From: Thermoanaerobacter kivui
GTDB lineage: Bacteria; Bacillota; Thermoanaerobacteria; Thermoanaerobacterales; Thermoanaerobacteraceae
DNA length: 64,000 bases
Direction of reading: 5' to 3'
NCBI RefSeq assembly: GCF_000763575.1
Contig: NZ_CP009170.1
Location: 1,429,501 to 1,493,500 of the forward strand
The position numbers and the translations under genes are program-made. The notes beneath the pieces were generated by a model. The model was not told the DNA's origin and did not search any database. It saw only the letters and a list, made by a program, of their open reading frames with translations. Positions 55,163-63,740 of the stretch are shown piece by piece; the stretch's first letter is position 1, and each line of letters starts with the position of its first letter.

Positions 55163-57238
55163 TTAATTTTCCTTTGGCCTAAACTCCACTTCAATAGTTT
55201 CTCCTTTTTTTACCACAGTACCTTCTAAAGGAACTTGTCGTACCGCAAATCCGTTGCCTTTTATCTTTATTTTAAGTCCTAATGAATTCAATAATTCCGC
55301 TGCTTCTTTTACGCTTTTACCTGTCAAGTCAGGAACAATGACATTTTCTTCCCCATAGTCATTTAAATACAAAATGACTGTTGTATTTTCTTCAACTATC
55401 GCACCCGGTTTAGGCATTTGGTCAAAAACGGTATTCCCTCTGCCTTCCACAATAAATCTAAGTTTATTAGAAATCAGCACATTTTGTGCTTCATAAAGTT
55501 TCATATTCCTCACATTAGGCACTTCTACCAAAGGAGCCTTTTCTATTCCTCTTGGCTTAACCTCCAAATATCTTAAAGTATCCTCTAAAATGCTTTTTAC
55601 TACAGGAGCCGCTAACTGACTACCAAAGTGGGATTCTGGATTGTTTGGCTCATCTATTACCACCAATGCTATGACTTTTGGGTCATCAGCTGGTGCAAAG
55701 CCCAAAAAAGAGGCTACATATTTGCCAGGCATGTATTTTTCAGTTGTACCAGTTTTTCCTGCTACATCAAAACCTTCTATATAACCTGTTCTACCTGTTC
55801 CTTCTGAAACAACGCTTTTTAATATCTCTCTCATGGTAGCAGAAGTTTTCTCTGAAATTACCTGCCTTACCACTTTTGGTTTAAATTCTTTTATTACATT
55901 TCCGCTTGAATCTACAATTGATTTGACAATGAGAGGTTGCATCAATTTTCCACCGTTGGCTATAGCAGATACAGCCGTAATCATCTGCAAAGGAGTCACC
56001 GCAATACCTTGACCAAAAGAGTTAGTTGCAAGCTCTACAGGACCTATATTGCTCTCTGGCATCACAAGACCGGGAGCTTCTCCCGGAAGAAGTATCCCTG
56101 TTTTTTGTCCAAATCCAAATGCGTGTATGTATTTATAAAGCTTTTCTACTCCCAACCTTTGACTTAAAGTCACAAAAACCACGTTACAAGAATTTTGTAC
56201 TCCTTGAACAAAGGTCTCACTTCCGTGGGTAGCCCAGCAATTTATCCTATGCCCTGCCACCATTATGTAACCTGGGTCATAAAACTGTTCATCCAGCCTT
56301 ACTACTCCTTCCTCCAACGCTGCAGAAGCAGTGATTGTTTTAAATACAGAACCTGGTTCATAGGAATCTGATATGGCTTTATTTCTCCATAATTTAAACC
56401 ATTCTTCCTCTTGCCCTGCAAAAGGGTCATTTGGGTCATAATTAGGTCTATTAGCTAAGGCAAGTATTTCCCCCGTATTAGGGTCCATAACAATAGCTAC
56501 TACCCCTTTAGAAGGCTTTGATTGAACCATCGCTTGGTTAAGAGCTTTTTCAGTAAAATGCTGAATCGTCTCATCAATTGTAAGAACTACGTTATACCCT
56601 TGCATCGGTTCACAATACTCTTCTTCTCCAATATTCATTTTTCTTCCTATCGCGTCAATTGGCGTTGAAATTCTTCCCGGAATACCTCTTAAGAAATTGT
56701 CAAAGACCAATTCAATGCCGTCTAAGCCTTGATTATCAATTCCAGTAAATCCTAATACGTGACAAGCTAAATTTCTGTCTGGATAATATCTCTTCATATC
56801 TTCAGAAACAATTATTCCTTCTATGTTCAATTTCCTTATCTCATTCGCTTTGTCATCATCAACTTTTTTAGCAATCAGCACTTCTTGCATATTTTTGTTT
56901 GAAATCTTTTTTACTACCTCATCTTTGTCCAAATTTAATATTCTTGACAACGCTTCAGCTACCATTTCTTTTTGAGATTCTTTTATCTCTTTAGAAATAA
57001 CACTTATTTTATTTGCACTTACATTTTCTGCAAGCACTTTTCCATTTCTATCAAATATGATTCCCCTTTTAGGAGTCACTGATACGTCTAAAGTCCATTG
57101 AGGAAGTGCCATTTTCTGATACTCTTCACTTTTGACAATTTGTATCCAAAAAAGCCGAACTGCAAGCCCAAATATCGCTACTGAAGATAAAAAAAGCAAA
57201 AAAAGGATTCTTCTTTTTACAGATATGTTCGGATATAT
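55163..57238 (-). CDS. spoVD: SpoVD-type class B penicillin-binding protein, apparent AUA start
   Basis: About 691 residues. N-terminal membrane helix, dimerisation domain, transpeptidase with SxxK (GSVFKTITAS), SxN (SCN in QNSCNVVFV) and KTG (AGKTGTTEKY), then two PASTA domains (about 575-630 and 635-688), as in SpoVD. The first canonical in-frame start (TTG 57199) lies inside the membrane helix and lacks a Shine-Dalgarno. The frame stays open upstream to an in-frame TAA at 57241. It encodes YPNISVKRRILFLLFLS, matching the SpoVD N-terminus, and the only codon spaced correctly (7 bases) from GGAGGG is ATA at 57238. Identity firm; start inferred. Confidence 0.9.
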   Translation of the reverse strand: MYPNISVKRRILFLLFLSSVAIFGLAVRLFWIQIVKSEEYQKMALPQWTLDVSVTPKRGIIFDRNGKVLAENVSANKISVISKEIKESQKEMVAEALSRILNLDKDEVVKKISNKNMQEVLIAKKVDDDKANEIRKLNIEGIIVSEDMKRYYPDRNLACHVLGFTGIDNQGLDGIELVFDNFLRGIPGRISTPIDAIGRKMNIGEEEYCEPMQGYNVVLTIDETIQHFTEKALNQAMVQSKPSKGVVAIVMDPNTGEILALANRPNYDPNDPFAGQEEEWFKLWRNKAISDSYEPGSVFKTITASAALEEGVVRLDEQFYDPGYIMVAGHRINCWATHGSETFVQGVQNSCNVVFVTLSQRLGVEKLYKYIHAFGFGQKTGILLPGEAPGLVMPESNIGPVELATNSFGQGIAVTPLQMITAVSAIANGGKLMQPLIVKSIVDSSGNVIKEFKPKVVRQVISEKTSATMREILKSVVSEGTGRTGYIEGFDVAGKTGTTEKYMPGKYVASFLGFAPADDPKVIALVVIDEPNNPESHFGSQLAAPVVKSILEDTLRYLEVKPRGIEKAPLVEVPNVRNMKLYEAQNVLISNKLRFIVEGRGNTVFDQMPKPGAIVEENTTVILYLNDYGEENVIVPDLTGKSVKEAAELLNSLGLKIKIKGNGFAVRQVPLEGTVVKKGETIEVEFRPKEN

Positions 57239-57249
57239 TTATATCCCTC

Positions 57250-57693
57250 CTATCTGTTTAAAACCCCCAATATCCTCATGAAAAAGTTACTCCTTTCAAC
57301 ATTTTTATCTTCAGGTTTTTGATTTTTAGCGACAGTATCTATTTTCCCAACATTTACATACACAACTTGGCTTTCATCCGGCTGTTGCATTCCCAATTTA
57401 TCTTTCGCGATTTTTTCAATTCTAACAGGATCGCTCATAGCAGCAATTTTGGCTTTTAACTGTTGATTCAAATTTTCAGTATATCGTATATTTTCCTCCA
57501 TTTTATCAAGTGCAATTGACTTCTGATAAATTACCGCATATCTAAAAAGTATCATAACACTTAAAGAACCTACAAAAAGTATTAATGCCAAATTCTTTAA
57601 CTTTTTCTTCTTTTTAGATTTTTTGACTTGTCCCGTTTTCTCTGAGGTATACGGGGGATATTCATAATTATAATCTCTTTGTGCTACTATCAA
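57250..57693 (-). CDS. ftsL: FtsL-like divisome protein
   Basis: Protein of 147 residues. A lysine-rich cytoplasmic tail, one transmembrane helix (about 34-53) and an extracytoplasmic leucine-zipper segment (about 60-95) match FtsL/septum-formation-initiator proteins. TTG start follows GGAGGTAG. Position between rsmH and the class B PBP is the canonical ftsL slot. Sequence conservation in this family is low. Confidence 0.85.
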   Translation of the reverse strand: MIVAQRDYNYEYPPYTSEKTGQVKKSKKKKKLKNLALILFVGSLSVMILFRYAVIYQKSIALDKMEENIRYTENLNQQLKAKIAAMSDPVRIEKIAKDKLGMQQPDESQVVYVNVGKIDTVAKNQKPEDKNVERSNFFMRILGVLNR

Positions 57694-57721
57694 TTTATTC
57701 TACCTCCACTCCTTTTAGAAC

Positions 57722-58648
57722 TTACAGTTTTTCCGCCACTCTAAGTTTTGCACTGCGGGATCGCGGGTTTACCTCCAGCTCTTCTTTGGAAGACATAACT
57801 GGTTTTTTAGTTATTATCTTTATAAGAGGCTTCTTGCCACAGGTACACGGCATTTTAGGCGGGCAAATACATGGCTTTTCTAATCTTTTAAAAGTGTTCT
57901 TTACTATTCTGTCTTCCAAAGAATGGAATGTTATTATTGCGATACGACCTTTCCCCCTTAATACCTCCACCATATCTTCAATTGCTTTATCAAGGTCTTT
58001 AAGTTCTTCGTTAACCTCTATTCTTATCGCCTGAAAAGTTCTTTTTGCAGGATGAGGCCCTTCTCTTCTGGCAGATGCCGGAATCGCATTTTTTATAATC
58101 TCTACCAGCTGAAATGTAGTCTTTATCTCGGATTTTTTTCTCGCCTCCACGATGAATTTCGCTATTCGCGATGCCCATTTTTCTTCACCGTATTCTTTTA
58201 TCACTCTTTCTAATTCTTCCTCTGAATACTTGTTTACAACATCATAAGCAGAAAAAGGCGATTCTTTATCCATTCTCATATCCAGCGGCGCATCCTTCAT
58301 GTATGAAAATCCTCGTTGAGTTTCATCCAACTGGTAAGAAGACACTCCAAGGTCAAGAAGTATTCCATCCACTTTGTCAATTTTTAAATTCTTAAGTATT
58401 TCCTTTATATTTTTGAAATTGTCGTTTACGTAATAGACATTTTTGTAGTCTTTAAGTCTCTCTTTTGCTGCATTTATAGCGTCTATATCTCTGTCTATTG
58501 CAATTAGTCTGCCTGCTTTAAGTCTTTTTAAAATTTCCTCGGAGTGACCTCCCCCACCCAATGTTCCATCAACATAAATCCCATCCGCTTTTATGTTTAA
58601 ATATTCAATTGATTCCTTTAACAAAACGCTTTTGTGTACGTACTCCAT
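57722..58648 (-). CDS. rsmH: 16S rRNA m4C1402 methyltransferase RsmH
   Basis: SAM-dependent methyltransferase of 308 residues (formerly MraW). Motif [17 protein letters not shown] near residue 24, [14 protein letters not shown] near 97 and [10 protein letters not shown] near 245 are present. Second gene of the dcw series. Confidence 0.97.
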   Translation of the reverse strand: MEYVHKSVLLKESIEYLNIKADGIYVDGTLGGGGHSEEILKRLKAGRLIAIDRDIDAINAAKERLKDYKNVYYVNDNFKNIKEILKNLKIDKVDGILLDLGVSSYQLDETQRGFSYMKDAPLDMRMDKESPFSAYDVVNKYSEEELERVIKEYGEEKWASRIAKFIVEARKKSEIKTTFQLVEIIKNAIPASARREGPHPAKRTFQAIRIEVNEELKDLDKAIEDMVEVLRGKGRIAIITFHSLEDRIVKNTFKRLEKPCICPPKMPCTCGKKPLIKIITKKPVMSSKEELEVNPRSRSAKLRVAEKL

Positions 58649-58657
58649 CTCTCACAC

Positions 58658-59101
58658 CTATATGTTTAAATCATCAAGATGCTCTGCAATTTCTTCAAAA
58701 GAAACATCCATATTGTTGGAATATTCTTCCCAGACCTCTCTGCTCCATATTTCAACCCTCGTAGAAACGCCTATAAATATGACGTCTTTTTCTATTTTTG
58801 CGTGGCTTCTCAAATTTGCTGGTATAAGTATTCTTCCCTGTTTGTCAATTTCGCATTCCACAGCTCCTGCAAGGAAAAATCTTGTAAAAGCCCTTGCGTC
58901 TTTCTTTGTAAGTGGTAGAGTTTTAAGCTTGGCCTCAATATTCTTCCACTCTTCCAACGAGTAAACAAACAAGCAATTGTCCAGCCCTTTTGTCAATACA
59001 AACCTATCCCCCAGTTCTTCTCTAAACTTGGCAGGTATTATAACTCTTCCTTTTGCATCAATCGTGTGTTCATACTGGCCCATCAACATGTAAAACACCA
59101 A
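58658..59101 (-). CDS. mraZ: Transcriptional regulator MraZ
   Basis: Protein of 147 residues with two AbrB-like swapped-hairpin repeats, each with the [14 protein letters not shown] or [13 protein letters not shown] signature. MraZ binds repeats ahead of its own operon. GTG 59101 has AAAGGA at 7 bases; the ATG four codons later, which gives the textbook start, has none that close. A GTGG repeat array lies just upstream. Confidence 0.96.
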   Translation of the reverse strand: MVFYMLMGQYEHTIDAKGRVIIPAKFREELGDRFVLTKGLDNCLFVYSLEEWKNIEAKLKTLPLTKKDARAFTRFFLAGAVECEIDKQGRILIPANLRSHAKIEKDVIFIGVSTRVEIWSREVWEEYSNNMDVSFEEIAEHLDDLNI

Positions 59102-59111
59102 ACTTTCCTTT

Positions 59112-59146
59112 CACATTCTACCACTTACCACCACATTACACCACTT
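59112..59146 (-). promoter_or_regulatory. Probable MraZ operator (10-bp GTGG repeats)
   Basis: On the minus strand AAGTGGTGTA, ATGTGGTGGT, AAGTGGTAGA and ATGTG follow one another at exact 10-base spacing directly before mraZ. MraZ is known to bind short repeats of this type spaced by one helical turn. I could not fix the -10/-35 elements with confidence. Confidence 0.65.
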
Positions 59147-59204
59147 AATATGTTATTCTATATAAATTCAAAAAATCCTGCTAAATTTTAATAAAAAAAA
59201 TAAA

Positions 59205-59233
59205 AAAAATAAAAAATCAGGCATTACGCCTGA
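59205..59233 (-). terminator. Terminator of the M16 peptidase pair
   Basis: TCAGGC/GCCTGA hairpin with TTTTTTATTTTTTTT after it on the minus strand. The stop codon of the second peptidase gene lies in the loop. Confidence 0.75.
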
Positions 59234-60507
59234 CCCTTAATTGGATTTATCACAGAAAGCACGCTATTTTGTTCTTGCAAATGAATTTCAAACCTCTTAA
59301 CAACATCTTCAAAAGTTAGACTGTAAAGCACATCTATATAATCTAATAAATTTATTTCCTTCATGTAAAGATTAATAAAGCTATAGGCGATACTGTCTAC
59401 TGAATTAAAAGTCCTTAAAAATTTCCCCACATATTTTTTCTTAATGCGCTCAAAATCTTCTTTTATTAAAAATTGAGGATTTTTTATAGCCTCTAAAATC
59501 ATATCCCTTACTTTATATGGGTCTTTGGATTGTCCTCCTACTATTGAATAGCCGTAATCTATTTCACCACCGTAGTCAAAACTAAAGGTACTGTCAATAA
59601 GCCCTTCATTGTACAGTTTCTCATACAAGTCAGAGCTTCTTCCTAACACCATTTCAAGACATATCTGGGTTTCTAAACTCTTTTTTAAGAGATTTTTGCT
59701 GCCGAAGCCTACATCAGTGTCTTTAAAACCCAAATTAAAAAGCGGAATTGAAACCTGCATATCTTGAACTACTTGATTTTTGTAAACGCTCAAAGGTTCA
59801 TCTGGATATATCCTTTTTATCTCCCCTAGTTTTTTCTTTTGGCTTACATTTTCTTTAATAACATCAATCGTCTTATCGACATCTATATCCCCTACCGCAA
59901 ATAACACCATGTTTTCAGGATGATAAAAAGTATTGTAACATTTGTATAAAATTTCCTTGTTTATTTTTGATATAGACTCAATAGTACCTGCTATGTCTTT
60001 TCGCACTGGATGCACATGGTAAAGAGCTTCAAGGGCGTTAAAATAAACTCTCCAATTGGGGTCATCTTGGTACATCCTTATTTCTTGCGCTATTATTCCC
60101 TTCTCTTTCTCAACATTTTCATCTGTAAAATAAGGATTTTGTACAAATTTCACTAAAAGCTTTAAATTATCATAAAAATTTTCTGTACTGGCAAATAAAT
60201 AAGCCGTTGTAGTAAAATTAGTATAAGCATTTGCTGAAGCCCCTAATTTTGAAAACTGTTCAAAAACGCTTCCCTCTTCCTCCTCAAACATTTTATGCTC
60301 TAAAAAATGGGCAACACCATCCGGCACTTCAGTAACATCTTTTTCTCCAGGAACTACAAATTTACTGTCGTTAGAACCAAAATGAGTAGCAAATATGGCA
60401 AACTGCTTGGTATAACCTCTTTTAGGCATTATATAGACTTTTAAACCGTTCTCCAATTCTTCTAAAAATATTTTTTCATCTATCGTCTTATTGTACAATT
60501 GCCGCAT
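59224..60507 (-). CDS. ymfH: M16-family zinc peptidase (YmfH-like)
   Basis: Protein of 427 residues. The inverted zinc motif HFLEH (in VAHFLEHKMFEEEEG, about residue 67) and downstream Glu are present, so this is the catalytic member. Its partner gene lies two bases upstream. The YmfF/YmfH type pair forms a heteromeric clamshell peptidase; the natural substrate is unknown. Confidence 0.93.
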   Translation of the reverse strand: MRQLYNKTIDEKIFLEELENGLKVYIMPKRGYTKQFAIFATHFGSNDSKFVVPGEKDVTEVPDGVAHFLEHKMFEEEEGSVFEQFSKLGASANAYTNFTTTAYLFASTENFYDNLKLLVKFVQNPYFTDENVEKEKGIIAQEIRMYQDDPNWRVYFNALEALYHVHPVRKDIAGTIESISKINKEILYKCYNTFYHPENMVLFAVGDIDVDKTIDVIKENVSQKKKLGEIKRIYPDEPLSVYKNQVVQDMQVSIPLFNLGFKDTDVGFGSKNLLKKSLETQICLEMVLGRSSDLYEKLYNEGLIDSTFSFDYGGEIDYGYSIVGGQSKDPYKVRDMILEAIKNPQFLIKEDFERIKKKYVGKFLRTFNSVDSIAYSFINLYMKEINLLDYIDVLYSLTFEDVVKRFEIHLQEQNSVLSVINPIKGQA

Positions 60508-60509
60508 TA

Positions 60510-61775
60510 TTAGCCCTCCCTCTTATTCGTCATAAAGTATACTGTATCAAGCTTTACCTTTTTTGCAACTTCTACAACATCCTCTTTTGTAACGGCTTCT
60601 ACTTTTTTAATAAACTCATCTATATCCACATCACTACCTGCTATTTTTTGCGATAAATAATAATCCGATTTAGAAGTTGCATTATCTTTCATAGCATTCA
60701 TTGAAGTTTTTAAAGCTTTTACAGTAGATTCTAATTCATAATCTGTTACATTGCCTTTTTCAATGTCTTTAAGCTGCTGATTTATTATGTCAAGAGCTTT
60801 GTTGTAATTTTCTATTTCGATACCACAACTTACCACCATCAATCCTTTAAACCTTTCCAAACGGGAATAAGCATAATAGGCAAGGCTTGCTTTTTCTCTA
60901 ACATTCATAAAGAGCTTTGAAAAAGGTCCTCCTCCAAGAACCCCACTGTATATAAGCAATGAATAATACTCTTCACTGTTAGGCAGTACATTAGTCCTAA
61001 AACCAAGAGTAAGTTTGCCTTGCGTGACATCCAGTTTGTCTGTAACGTATTTTACTTCTTTCACTTCTTTATATATATTTGCCACTGGAATTTGTAATAT
61101 TTGGCCTCTTTTAATTTCAAAATACTTCCTAAAAACATTTTCTACATAGTTAGGTTCAACATTTCCTACAACGTATATATCGATTGGCAATGTATCAATA
61201 CAATTTTGATAATACTGATACAATTTCTTTTCATCAATAAAGTCCAAGTCCTCTGTACTTCCCAATTCAAAAATAGCAAAAGGTTCCCCTTTGCACATTT
61301 CCTCAAAACAGCGATCCACCGCATATTTTGTTTTATCATTAATTCTCGAATTTATTAAATTTTTATGAATTTCCTTTTCTTGTAATACATAGTCTTTATT
61401 AAAAGCATTGTCCTCAACAAGGGGGTTAAAAATCAAATCTTTTAAAAATCTAACACCCTCTTCTAATATGTTTTCATTTATGTAATCCTCTTGAGGCATT
61501 TCTAACCTGTACTGCTGAAGGTGTCTTTCCCCTTTTTTGTAAACAGAGACAGCCATGGTGGTGCCGTATAGGTTTTCCAAGTATTTAACCATCTCTTTAT
61601 AAGTTTTAATATTTAAAGTACCTCTTTTTAACACAGAAGGTATCAAAGCATATTTGGTCGTATCACTTCCCAGCTGATTATGTACATATAGATTAATCGT
61701 TACAGTCTTAAATTTATCAGTTGTATCTATGTATAAATTTATTCCATCCCCAATCTGTTTTCCAATTAAACCCAT
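60510..61775 (-). CDS. ymfF: M16-family non-catalytic partner (YmfF-like)
   Basis: Protein of 421 residues with the M16 fold (GLIGKQIGDGINLYI..., later LDVTQGKLTLGFRTNV and GGGPFSKLFMNVREK) but no HxxEH at the expected position, where SVLKRGTLNIKTYKEM stands. It presumably completes the active-site chamber with YmfH. ATG 61775 with AAGGAG at 8 bases is chosen over the GTG three codons upstream. Confidence 0.92.
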   Translation of the reverse strand: MGLIGKQIGDGINLYIDTTDKFKTVTINLYVHNQLGSDTTKYALIPSVLKRGTLNIKTYKEMVKYLENLYGTTMAVSVYKKGERHLQQYRLEMPQEDYINENILEEGVRFLKDLIFNPLVEDNAFNKDYVLQEKEIHKNLINSRINDKTKYAVDRCFEEMCKGEPFAIFELGSTEDLDFIDEKKLYQYYQNCIDTLPIDIYVVGNVEPNYVENVFRKYFEIKRGQILQIPVANIYKEVKEVKYVTDKLDVTQGKLTLGFRTNVLPNSEEYYSLLIYSGVLGGGPFSKLFMNVREKASLAYYAYSRLERFKGLMVVSCGIEIENYNKALDIINQQLKDIEKGNVTDYELESTVKALKTSMNAMKDNATSKSDYYLSQKIAGSDVDIDEFIKKVEAVTKEDVVEVAKKVKLDTVYFMTNKREG

Positions 61776-61813
61776 ACATTTCACTCCTTCTAAAATAATC
61801 CAATTATCTTTTT

Positions 61814-61842
61814 ATTATATGATAATTGTAACACAAAGTCAA
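61814..61842 (-). promoter_or_regulatory. Promoter of the M16 pair
   Basis: TTGACT (61842-61837), 17-base spacer and TATAAT (61819-61814) on the minus strand. Confidence 0.8.
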
Positions 61843-61845
61843 TAA

Positions 61846-61876
61846 TACATAAACCCGGGGAAAAACCCCCAGGTTT
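61846..61876 (-). terminator. Terminator of the YhcN-like gene
   Basis: AACCTGGGGG and CCCCGGGTT form a GC-rich hairpin with a T-rich loop; the following sequence TATGTATT is only weakly U-rich. Confidence 0.55.
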
Positions 61877-61879
61877 TTG

Positions 61880-62434
61880 CTACATACCAGGTGTAATTCG
61901 TTTTATAATTTCTGATATTTGTTTTGCAAATTCAGAAACTGGTCTTCCCGCAGAAATTCCTCTGGCAATGTTGTCTATTCTTTTGTACAAGTCTGGGTCG
62001 GCAGTTATATAAACTCTTTTTATAGCCTTATCAGTATCTTTAACAGTCTTTTCCACTTTCTTTTTTATATCTGTCTCATGTGCTCCTTGCACCCTTGCCT
62101 TCATATCTATACCTACAAGGGCATTACTACCTGATACTACCACAGTCGCCTTATTTACCTCTGGAATTTTAGCAACATTTGAAGCTATTTTAGCTGCCCT
62201 CGCACTTTCTGGAGTAGGCTTTCTCACAGGGGTTGGAGCCGGCACTGTTGGTGTTCTAGGTACAGGTGTTGTATACCCTGGAGCTGTTTTAGAAGGTGCA
62301 GGAGTCGTCCTTGTAGGCGCCGGGGTATAACGTGCAGGAGTAGGCTTTTTAGTCGCAGTTTTGCATCCTGCCATTGACGTCATTATCATTATCCCAATGA
62401 GAATTATTGTTATAATATTTTTTATTTTTTTCAA
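61880..62434 (-). CDS. YhcN/YlaJ-family sporulation lipoprotein
   Basis: Protein of 184 residues. Lipoprotein signal with lipobox SMAGC (Cys about 24), a Thr/Pro/Ala-rich linker of about 50 residues (repeated TP.P units) and a C-terminal YhcN domain (NKATVVVSGSNALVGIDM, KRVYITADPDLYKRI). Members sit in the spore inner membrane and affect germination. TTG 62434 has GAGGAGGTG at 7 bases; the longer frame is unsupported. Upstream, TTCATA-N17-CATAATA resembles a forespore sigma-G promoter, but weakly. Confidence 0.85.
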   Translation of the reverse strand: MKKIKNIITIILIGIMIMTSMAGCKTATKKPTPARYTPAPTRTTPAPSKTAPGYTTPVPRTPTVPAPTPVRKPTPESARAAKIASNVAKIPEVNKATVVVSGSNALVGIDMKARVQGAHETDIKKKVEKTVKDTDKAIKRVYITADPDLYKRIDNIARGISAGRPVSEFAKQISEIIKRITPGM

Positions 62435-62516
62435 AGCTATGCACCTCCTCAAAATATATTTTTGCACTTTTATTAAAAAGTATTATGCTAAATTATGGAA
62501 TTTTTATGAAAAACAT

Positions 62517-62545
62517 TTGAAAAAATTTTGTGAGTAATATATAAT
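62517..62545 (+). promoter_or_regulatory. Promoter of ychF
   Basis: TTGAAA (62517-62522), 17-base spacer and TATAAT (62540-62545) on the plus strand, 31 bases before the start codon. Confidence 0.8.
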
Positions 62546-62576
62546 GCATATGTAAAACTATTGGAGGGAAGATGAA

Positions 62577-63668
62577 ATGGAAATAGGAATTGTTGGACTA
62601 CCTAACGTCGGTAAAAGCACTTTGTTTAACGCAATTACAAAAGCAGGTGCAGAATGTGCAAATTACCCCTTTTGCACTATTGATCCAAATGTCGGAATTG
62701 TATCTGTGCCTGATGAAAGGTTAGATTTTTTAGCTAAAATTGAAAATCCGCAAAAAGTCATACCTGCAACAATCAAATTTGTAGACATAGCAGGTTTAGT
62801 AAAAGGCGCCAGTAAAGGTGAGGGTTTAGGAAATAAATTTCTTTCTCATATTAGGGAAGTTGATGCTATATTAAACGTGGTAAGATGCTTTGAAGATAGC
62901 AACATTGTCCATGTAGAAGGAAGTATTGATCCTATAAGAGATGTTGAAATAATAACTTTAGAGCTTATACTTGCTGACATGGAAGTTATTGAAAGGCGTC
63001 TTCAAAAAACATCAAAACTTGCGCGAAATGATAAAAAAGCAGCCTTTGAAGTGGAAGTACTTGAAAAAATAAAAAAAGGATTAGATGAAGGGAAACCTGT
63101 AAGGGCTCTTCAATTTACCGAAGAAGAAAAAAGTTTTGTAAGTCAACTTATGTTGCTTACCTATAAACCTGTTATGTATGTAGCAAATATATCAGAAGAA
63201 GACTTAATTTCAGGTGAAGAAAATCAATATGTAAAGCAACTAAAAGAATATGCTGAAAATGAGAATTCCCAAGTTTTAGTTATAAGTGCAAAAATTGAAG
63301 AAGAATTAGCTTCTTTAAGTGATGAAGAAAGAAATGAACTTTTGAGAGAATACGGCCTTGCCGAACCTGGCCTTAACAACATAATAAGGCATGGTTACTC
63401 TCTCCTTGGACTTATAACCTTTTTCACCGCTGGACCAAAAGAAGTCCACGCTTGGACAATAAAAAAAGGCACAAAAGCACCTCAAGCAGCAGGAAAAATT
63501 CATTCAGACTTTGAAAAAGGGTTTATAAGGGCAGAAGTAATTTCTTATAAGGATTTAGTAAAGGCTGGCTCTCAGACTGCAGCAAGAGAGATGGGGCTCA
63601 TGAGGCTGGAAGGAAAAGATTACGTAATGCAAGACGGAGATGTAGTAGTTTTTAGGTTTAACGTATAA
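62577..63668 (+). CDS. ychF: Redox-regulated ATPase/GTPase YchF
   Basis: Protein of 363 residues, the only confident plus-strand gene. P-loop GLPNVGKST at 6-14, DIAGLVKGASKGEGLGNKFL (switch II), a coiled-coil insertion and a C-terminal TGS domain (about 275-360). The NxxE-type NKxD replacement typical of YchF, which prefers ATP, fits NISEED near 205. The TTGGAGGGAAG Shine-Dalgarno is strong. Cytoplasmic, ribosome-associated. The 3' flank (63669-63740) holds only a short AAAGCGC/GCGCTTT repeat without a U-run. Confidence 0.97.
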   Translation: MEIGIVGLPNVGKSTLFNAITKAGAECANYPFCTIDPNVGIVSVPDERLDFLAKIENPQKVIPATIKFVDIAGLVKGASKGEGLGNKFLSHIREVDAILNVVRCFEDSNIVHVEGSIDPIRDVEIITLELILADMEVIERRLQKTSKLARNDKKAAFEVEVLEKIKKGLDEGKPVRALQFTEEEKSFVSQLMLLTYKPVMYVANISEEDLISGEENQYVKQLKEYAENENSQVLVISAKIEEELASLSDEERNELLREYGLAEPGLNNIIRHGYSLLGLITFFTAGPKEVHAWTIKKGTKAPQAAGKIHSDFEKGFIRAEVISYKDLVKAGSQTAAREMGLMRLEGKDYVMQDGDVVVFRFNV

Positions 63669-63740
63669 AAAGCGCTTTATGCGCTTTCAGACTGTAGATA
63701 AAATCATATTTAAAAAATCATATTTAATAAGTCTCTGCTT

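Noticed and set aside
55093-55194. Longer N-terminus for murE
   Set aside because: The extension has no Shine-Dalgarno or family similarity and overlaps the spoVD stop; ATG 55092 has GAGGAGG.
62436-62510. Sigma-G promoter before the YhcN-like gene
   Set aside because: TTCATA-N17-CATAATA is a plausible but weak match in A/T-rich DNA, so it is mentioned only in the gene entry.
63669-63690. AAAGCGC/GCGCTTT hairpin as ychF terminator
   Set aside because: No U-run follows on the plus strand, so termination is not supported.
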